From Euperipatoides rowelli (lineage: Eukaryota > Onychophora > Udeonychophora > Euonychophora > Peripatopsidae): a stretch of 10,646 bases of DNA. The DNA is taken from the NCBI GenBank assembly GCA_003024985.2, contig PXIH01S0058823.1; one strand, 5' to 3'. The notes beneath the pieces are model-generated. The model saw nothing but the letters and a program-made list of their open reading frames with translations, did no database searches and was not told the DNA's origin. Of the stretch, positions 6,380 to 10,646 are shown in pieces. The position numbers were made by a program, and so were the translations under genes. Each line of letters opens with the position of its first letter. Position 1 is the stretch's first letter.

Positions 6380-6402
6380 AAGACCTGGCCTCGAGGACTA
6401 CA

Positions 6403-7251
6403 ACACTGCAATTTACCAAATTATGTCTCTTGCTTTTGTTTCATTTTTTCCGGCATCTGGTTCAAAATGTTTATTCTGGTTTCATAATGGGTCTAAATTT
6501 CCACATTATCCGTGTTCCTTTTCAGTTTTAAACAATAAAGAGACATATTTTTGTTTATGTTTTATATATTATGTAATATTGTGATTGTGGGTGAATAAAG
6601 ATTGATATATGCCTAATATTATTTTAGAGTGTTTTATTTTGCATAATATACAATTATTATTTTAGAAGATTTTATCAATAAGATAGTCTATATCTATCTT
6701 GTTTACTGGTTCTTATTTTCTTTCTTGAGCTTAGTTATTGTCCACATATATCTCTGGATATTCTAAGACAATTGAAATCCAATCTTGGTATGATAAGGAA
6801 AATTCAGTCTTCTGAATTGTATGTATTCTTTTGGCCTAAATGAAATAAAGAATGAATACCATAATTACGTGTGAAACTGTATGAGGAATATTAATTGAGT
6901 CATATTCTAATTTGTACATCTTTATATTATCTTATACTAATAATCAGTGAGGGTGATAGGAATAGTATATTATTATTTTGTTATTCTTATTCCCAGTTTT
7001 TATGACTATTCTTAGTTGTAGTTAAAGGGAATAAGTAAGACAAGGACCAATTTATTTTTATAGTATTAACTACCTAAACCCCTTTATCTCAAAGCGAGAA
7101 AAACTACAATGAGATAGTCTTTTACTATAGAACTAATCCCATCATTTATCTTTTGATATTCTGATCTACAACAAAAAGTGTCTCGACAAAACTTTAGCAG
7201 TAAACTGGTGTGTCTCTGTCATTCATTAAAAGAGGCCAATCAGCAGCTTGT
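6403..7251. other. AT-rich non-coding region
   Basis: No coding potential is convincing here. Short open frames that start around 6224-6297 run through the N and the palindrome and are not credible. Two similar phrases, ATTATTTTAGAGTGTTTTATTTT (from 6619) and ATTATTTTAGAAGATTTTAT (from 6657), form a minor direct repeat. Near 7229-7246 the minus strand may still contain the end of the LINE endonuclease (ADWPL), after which no reverse transcriptase motif can be found. Confidence 0.5.
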
Positions 7252-7915
7252 TCATTTATTTCTGCATTGAGTGCTAGAGACATTTATGATTATATCTTTG
7301 TTATTTATGAACACCAGATTAAGAAGCGAAGAATTTAATCCTCTAAATCTAGTATTAAAGTGAATTATTTGGGATAGACCATTACCCAAGACAAAATTCA
7401 TAAGCTCATTTGAGAAGAAAAGCGGGGAGGTTGACATTGTTTTCCAATTAATGAAAGGGACATTAAAGTCTCCCACGGCAATAAAGTAGTCAAATCTATG
7501 GTCAAGGAAAAAGGAGTAGGCATTGAGTAATTTATTTAAGGTATATGTCATGGTATTTATTATGACTGGGAACAACATATATATTTCCAATCATATAAGA
7601 TACACTATCTCTCAAAATCCTTAACCACACAGATTTCACCAAGGAAACATAAAATATCCATCAGATCACACTCAATATCAGAACGTATGTAAGCCAAAGA
7701 CTTCCTCTAAGGTTTTAGGCTCTATCCATTCTTATCACAGAATAGTTATTAACAATCACATCATCTGTTGAATTTGAATCTAGCCAGGTTTCTTGTAGAA
7801 GTAGAACAGAGGCTGAAGATTGAGTTAGATAGAGTTGCATTTCCATGAGTTTTTTTTTCAAATAATTGACATTAGAGGAAATATTGAGATAAGATGATTT
7901 GATATTGGTGGCTAT
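7252..7915 (-). pseudogene. LINE ORF2: APE-type endonuclease remnant
   Basis: This domain nicks target DNA to prime reverse transcription. The N-terminal part (about 7707-7915) shows NISSNVNYLKKKL, then LLLQETWLDS at 7775-7801 with the catalytic glutamate of the QETW motif, then NNYSVIRMDRA. A stop and frameshifts follow, with traces such as IGNIYVVPSHN near 7570-7610. The open piece 7252-7590 holds VGDFNVPFINW with the catalytic Asp-Asn pair, then LSQIIHFNTRFRG and LLNLVF. These match the usual T.R...s.LDLvf region, with Asn replacing the Asp. Below 7252 a fragment ADWPL (7229-7246, another frame) may be the degenerate SDHWPL end, apparently lacking the catalytic histidine. It is inactive. 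Confidence 0.82.
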
Positions 7916-7980
7916 AAAAGGAGTTGATTGATTAGGGAGCCATCTGAAATTGAGACGTAGTGATTTTGCTGTAATTTTTT

Positions 7981-9195
7981 TTAAGTTTCAGGGATAGATT
8001 GATTAATATCAACGATTAATGGCAATTCCTTTGTATGATCAATATGTGAACTCTGAATTGAGGTTACAATTTGGTTCTCCACACGATCTGGTACAATTTT
8101 ATCCTTATAGATATGAACCTTTGACCCTCTTTTAATCTATGATTTAATTCCGCTCTAAGTTGTTTATAAGATATCTGTTTAATGGTCCTATCCAAAGACA
8201 GTGATATAGCCTTGAAAAGAGTATTTGGAGATGTTTTGAGGGTTTTAGAATATTTTAAAAGTTTCCTTTATCTTGAGGATTAGAGAATTTAATTATCAAT
8301 GGTTTTACTGATCCTATCTTTTTTTTTTTTTGGAAATATGATAATGTTTTATCAGATTGGTAGTGTTACTGTAGATAGGCCCACGAAATTCAGCAATTCA
8401 CACACCAATCTATGATCATCAGTTTTCCTAGCATCACCCATTATTTCAAGGAGACCAAAAATAATAATATTGGATTCTTTTTCTTTGATTCTCTCTCTTT
8501 CATTCAATTCCTCATTAATTTCTGATTGAATGGATGCTGGGGTTATAGTTTCTAAAAGGCAGTTTATTCGAAAAAATACTTGGAAGTTGGGTATAATTGA
8601 CATCAGAAGTCCTGGTGATATTATTATTATTATTATTATTTACTATAAACTGATCAATTTAGATCAGGAAAGACCAAAGTCTTATTACAAGTCTTATTCG
8701 ATTGTTCTATTATATTATTAGAGGTGTAGAGACAAGAGGTGATATCATTTAAGCGTTTATCAATATCCATAATGTTTGCATCCAGGTTATTTATAGATTC
8801 AGTTGTAATAGTTCTTTGATCAGTAAACAGTTTTTCAATGGCTTCAACTCCGTTAGTAAATAGATTGATACTAGAAACAACTTTGGAGGTTAGAATATCA
8901 ATTTTTGTCATAAAATTAGAGCGTTCATTACTAATAATTGTTAATAAAGTTGGAATGTCGACAACACTATTAGAGATATTGAGATCACTAAGGTTTCAAA
9001 TATTTTGACTGGTAGAGATGGGTAAGTCAGAGTTGAGGATGCTTGCATGTTAGATTCTGTTTTCAATGATGGTGTTATATTATTTCCATAATAAGGACCA
9101 GAATTAACTTCAACATACCACACATTAAAAGTAGCCGGATTAGATGTTTAGCATTTAAAATATATATCCTTACAACACGACACAAGGTCTGCCAT
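7981..9195 (-). pseudogene. LINE ORF1: coiled-coil and RRM-like RNA-binding protein remnant
   Basis: ORF1 proteins coat LINE RNA. A start at 9193-9195 gives MADLVSCCKDIYFKC, then an in-frame TAA at 9148-9150, then the same frame continues to 8941 (WYVEVNSGPYYGN). The cysteine spacing hints at a lost zinc or PHD-like finger. The piece 8654-8911 is helical (IMDIDKRLNDI) and fits a coiled coil. The piece 8352-8603 has ELNERERIKEKESNIIIFGL followed by D..LVCELLNFVGL, the start of the RRM-like domain. In another frame, AISLSLDRTIKQISYKQLRA and RLKEGQR (about 8118-8216) match the C-terminal domain pattern iS.DlT..qr....LR.eL..R...Ge. A final piece ends IPET with a stop at 7981-7983. Several frameshifts make it a pseudogene. 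Confidence 0.75.
8618..8642. repeat. (ATT)n microsatellite inside ORF1
   Basis: About eight ATT triplets lie between the coiled coil and the RRM-like part of ORF1. On the coding (minus) strand they read AAT, an asparagine run in one frame. It probably expanded in the flexible linker or after decay. Confidence 0.9.
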
Positions 9196-9760
9196 AGCGA
9201 TTGATTGTAACCTTTTTAAAATAAATGTTTATTTAGGAGGATAAAACTAAGGTATGTAAATAACCACTGTTATCAATAATAGAGAGATTTTGTTGACGTA
9301 TATGAGTAGAAGATATGTAAGAGACAAATAAAATTAATATAATTATCATACATTTCATAAACTTGATTCTATTGTGAGAGCGATGTCTATCTGATTTACG
9401 ATATTCATTATGTTTATAAAGTTAAATAAATATAGCCTGGAATTACGGCCTATCGATGAAGATACCTAGCCGAGGGTGGCTGCTGCATAATAGGGGGTAT
9501 TTCCTGATCCAGTTACATTAAATTTATTATTATTATTTCAGTTGGAAATATACCACTAGAATTATAGCTAAATTGTTGTATACAATTATTACATTAATAT
9601 AAACAATTAATTGTAAACACGGGAATGAGGGTGAGAGATTCATAGACAACTACAGCTTTACTTATACATTTAAATATGTATTTAATACACGATATATATA
9701 ATTATAAACATATAATTAAATATTCATAACATTACATTGAAAGAAAAATGTCCAGAGTAG
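9196..9760. other. AT-rich region upstream of the LINE and before the plus-strand exon
   Basis: The right edge of the LINE is uncertain; a few hundred bases after 9195 could be its 5' UTR. The block 9436-9520 (AGCCTGGAATTACGGCC and TAGCCGAGGGTGGCTGCTGC) is more GC-rich than its surroundings but unrecognised. TTATTATTATTTCAG (ending 9540) is a good-looking plus-strand splice acceptor, though no long frame follows. Positions 9660-9745 are almost pure A/T. Confidence 0.45.
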
Positions 9761-10111
9761 GTTACTGATAAAAGCCAGCCCTATCACACACCATCTCTGA
9801 TGCCTTGGTCACGACTAAACTGGGGTATATATAATGACCTTACATACTGTATATGTTGCCTACATAATAATAAAGAAAACATTTTATTAATTGTAAAAAA
9901 ATATGGTAACAAAAGCAACATTTACAAAATTTCAGTCAAAAAGAAAAAATCTAAACGATCCAACTCATCGGTCAAAATTCGTTGTGTGGGTTATATGGAA
10001 CTCTCTAACAGATTAATTTTTTGTGAATTCTCTGATGCATTCAACAAGAAAATAGATAAATTTATATTCAATAACTACCCACCCCCTATGCTTTTAAATG
10101 GAACTATTTGA
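9761..10111 (+). CDS. Possible terminal coding exon, unknown basic protein
   Basis: The frame is open from just after a TAG at 9758-9760 to a TGA at 10109-10111. An internal ATG at 9800 would give 103 residues. The sequence looks protein-like: a hydrophobic/cysteine stretch (YCICCLHNNKENILLIV), a basic cluster (SVKKKKSKRSN), a hydrophobic segment (YMELSNRLIFCEFSDAF) and a C-terminal NNYPPPMLLNGTI. The composition is richer and less repetitive than the flanks. A 3' UTR of about 130 bases follows with AATAAA at 10242. No strong acceptor can be singled out; AG sites at 9760, 9778 and 9871 are candidates with weak pyrimidine tracts. I do not recognise a family. It may be the last exon of a gene starting to the left, or a retrocopy. 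Confidence 0.45.
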   Translation, partial: VTDKSQPYHTPSLMPWSRLNWGIYNDLTYCICCLHNNKENILLIVKKYGNKSNIYKISVKKKKSKRSNSSVKIRCVGYMELSNRLIFCEFSDAFNKKIDKFIFNNYPPPMLLNGTI

Positions 10112-10241
10112 AGGTATCCCAAGATTTCATATGTCAGTTTAGTGCCTGACTACAATGAGCATTTTTATTGATTTTAATTTTTTTTGTTGATTATTGTTTT
10201 GTTCTTTCTACCTTTGTACAAGAAAAAAAAATTTCTTACAC

Positions 10242-10247
10242 AATAAA
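10242..10247 (+). promoter_or_regulatory. Probable polyadenylation signal AATAAA
   Basis: CACAATAAAGG lies about 130 bases after the stop of the possible exon at 9761-10111 and is followed within 15-40 bases by T/G-containing sequence. The preceding T-rich UTR and the spacing fit a real 3' end. The hexamer alone is weak evidence in AT-rich DNA. Confidence 0.4.
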
Positions 10248-10646
10248 GGTTATTTATTATTATTGATTAAAGGTGGATGTTAAAACATTATAATGTAGGT
10301 ACCTAGATCTAGGCCTGGTAGCACCTGACCACCAAGAGAGCTTTCTCCTAGTGGGATCAGTTGGCTGTATTTTCCAGGACTGATGCTGATGTTTTTAGTC
10401 TGAATTCCCTCAGTGTTAATCGTTTCATTCTTATAAGAAATATTATTAGCCTATATTTCTTTCAGGCAGTCTACTACAGTTTTAATAAATACAACAAATA
10501 TTTATAGTTCTTCAAGATTTAGTCTTGAATAAATATTATTTAGCCTGGAGGGGAAGTCCTCTGACTCTGGGATACAATATTTGGCACTTTTACCCCAAAT
10601 TATAATAAAGAATAAAATAATATAATTGTAAACATTAAAAATTATT
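10248..10646. other. Intergenic region with small inverted repeats
   Basis: No gene is recognised. CCTAGATCTAGG at 10302-10313 is a 12-bp perfect palindrome. A two-step hairpin spans 10497-10537: outer arms AATATTTA/TAAATATT and inner arms TTCAAGA/TCTTGAA with a five-base loop. The block 10544-10573 (TGGAGGGGAAGTCCTCTGACTCTGGG) is GC-rich for the region and unassigned. Confidence 0.5.

Larger units (their letters stand above)
7252..9195 (-). mobile_element. Non-LTR retrotransposon (CR1/Jockey-like), 5' portion
   Basis: On the minus strand ORF1 (9195 down to about 7981) is followed directly by the APE-type endonuclease that opens ORF2 (about 7915 down to 7252). This order and these domains define LINE elements of the CR1/Jockey group in the broad sense. 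Both reading frames are broken. The reverse transcriptase, normally the longest and best conserved part, is not recognisable below 7252, and no 3' tail is seen. Retaining the 5' part while losing the 3' part is the opposite of ordinary 5' truncation and points to a later deletion or rearrangement. Confidence 0.8.

Noticed and set aside
6224-6584. Two overlapping plus-strand open frames
   Set aside because: Both cross the ambiguous base at 6357 and the palindrome, begin inside the minisatellite and have no coding character.
8530-8721. Plus-strand open frame through the ATT run
   Set aside because: It is antisense to LINE ORF1 and contains an isoleucine run from the microsatellite.
1-10646. 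tRNA or rRNA genes
   Set aside because: No cloverleaf with conserved A and B boxes and no rRNA core sequence was seen on either strand. The tRNA-like signal at 3804-3821 is only the primer-site complement.
1-10646. A new defence, toxin or biosynthetic system
   Set aside because: All recognisable coding sequence belongs to known retrotransposon families. The three exon-like pieces have no identifiable function and no operon-like grouping.

Overview
This looks like AT-rich, intron-bearing, repeat-laden nuclear DNA of an invertebrate animal, most likely an arthropod. I infer that from the mix of relics: a Ty3/Gypsy LTR retrotransposon, a hAT DNA transposon end with the CAGTG terminus, and a CR1/Jockey-like non-LTR element with two reading frames. 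I see no bacterial operon structure, no complete gene, no rRNA or tRNA gene, and no CRISPR array. I cannot name the species.

Layout. Positions 1-212 hold one end of a hAT element, followed by an 8-bp candidate target duplication (213-220). This element interrupts the pol region of a decayed Gypsy element that runs on the minus strand from 213 to about 4078. In transcription order the Gypsy element shows a possible LTR (about 3822-4078), a candidate primer binding site (3804-3821), Gag (3462 down to 2209, ending in a CCHC zinc knuckle), an aspartic protease (1765-1301) and a reverse transcriptase (about 1043-213) with the YLDD active site. Stops, frameshifts and a core deletion mean it cannot work. 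The integrase and the other LTR, if they exist, lie left of the window. A single N at 4079 marks an uncertain joint.

Positions 4190-4613 are an old tandem duplication of about 207 bp. The stretch from 4800 to 5430 is the best place in the window for host-gene pieces: a possible terminal exon on the plus strand (4805-4961) with a polyadenylation signal, and a possible first coding exon on the minus strand (5346-5403) with a good start context, a lysine-rich N-terminus and a consensus splice donor. Positions 5741-6356 are a minisatellite of seven 84-90 bp units. It stops at a second N (6357), beside a 22-bp perfect palindrome that is GC-rich for this region.

Positions 7252-9195 carry the front two thirds of a minus-strand non-LTR retrotransposon: ORF1 (coiled coil, RRM-like part, C-terminal domain) and the APE-type endonuclease of ORF2. 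Its reverse transcriptase is not recognisable. Near the right end an open plus-strand segment (9761-10111) followed by AATAAA looks like the last exon of an unidentified gene.

The genes do not form a pathway. The window is a layered record of transposition, with the hAT insertion demonstrably younger than the Gypsy element it splits. I found no convincing new biological system.
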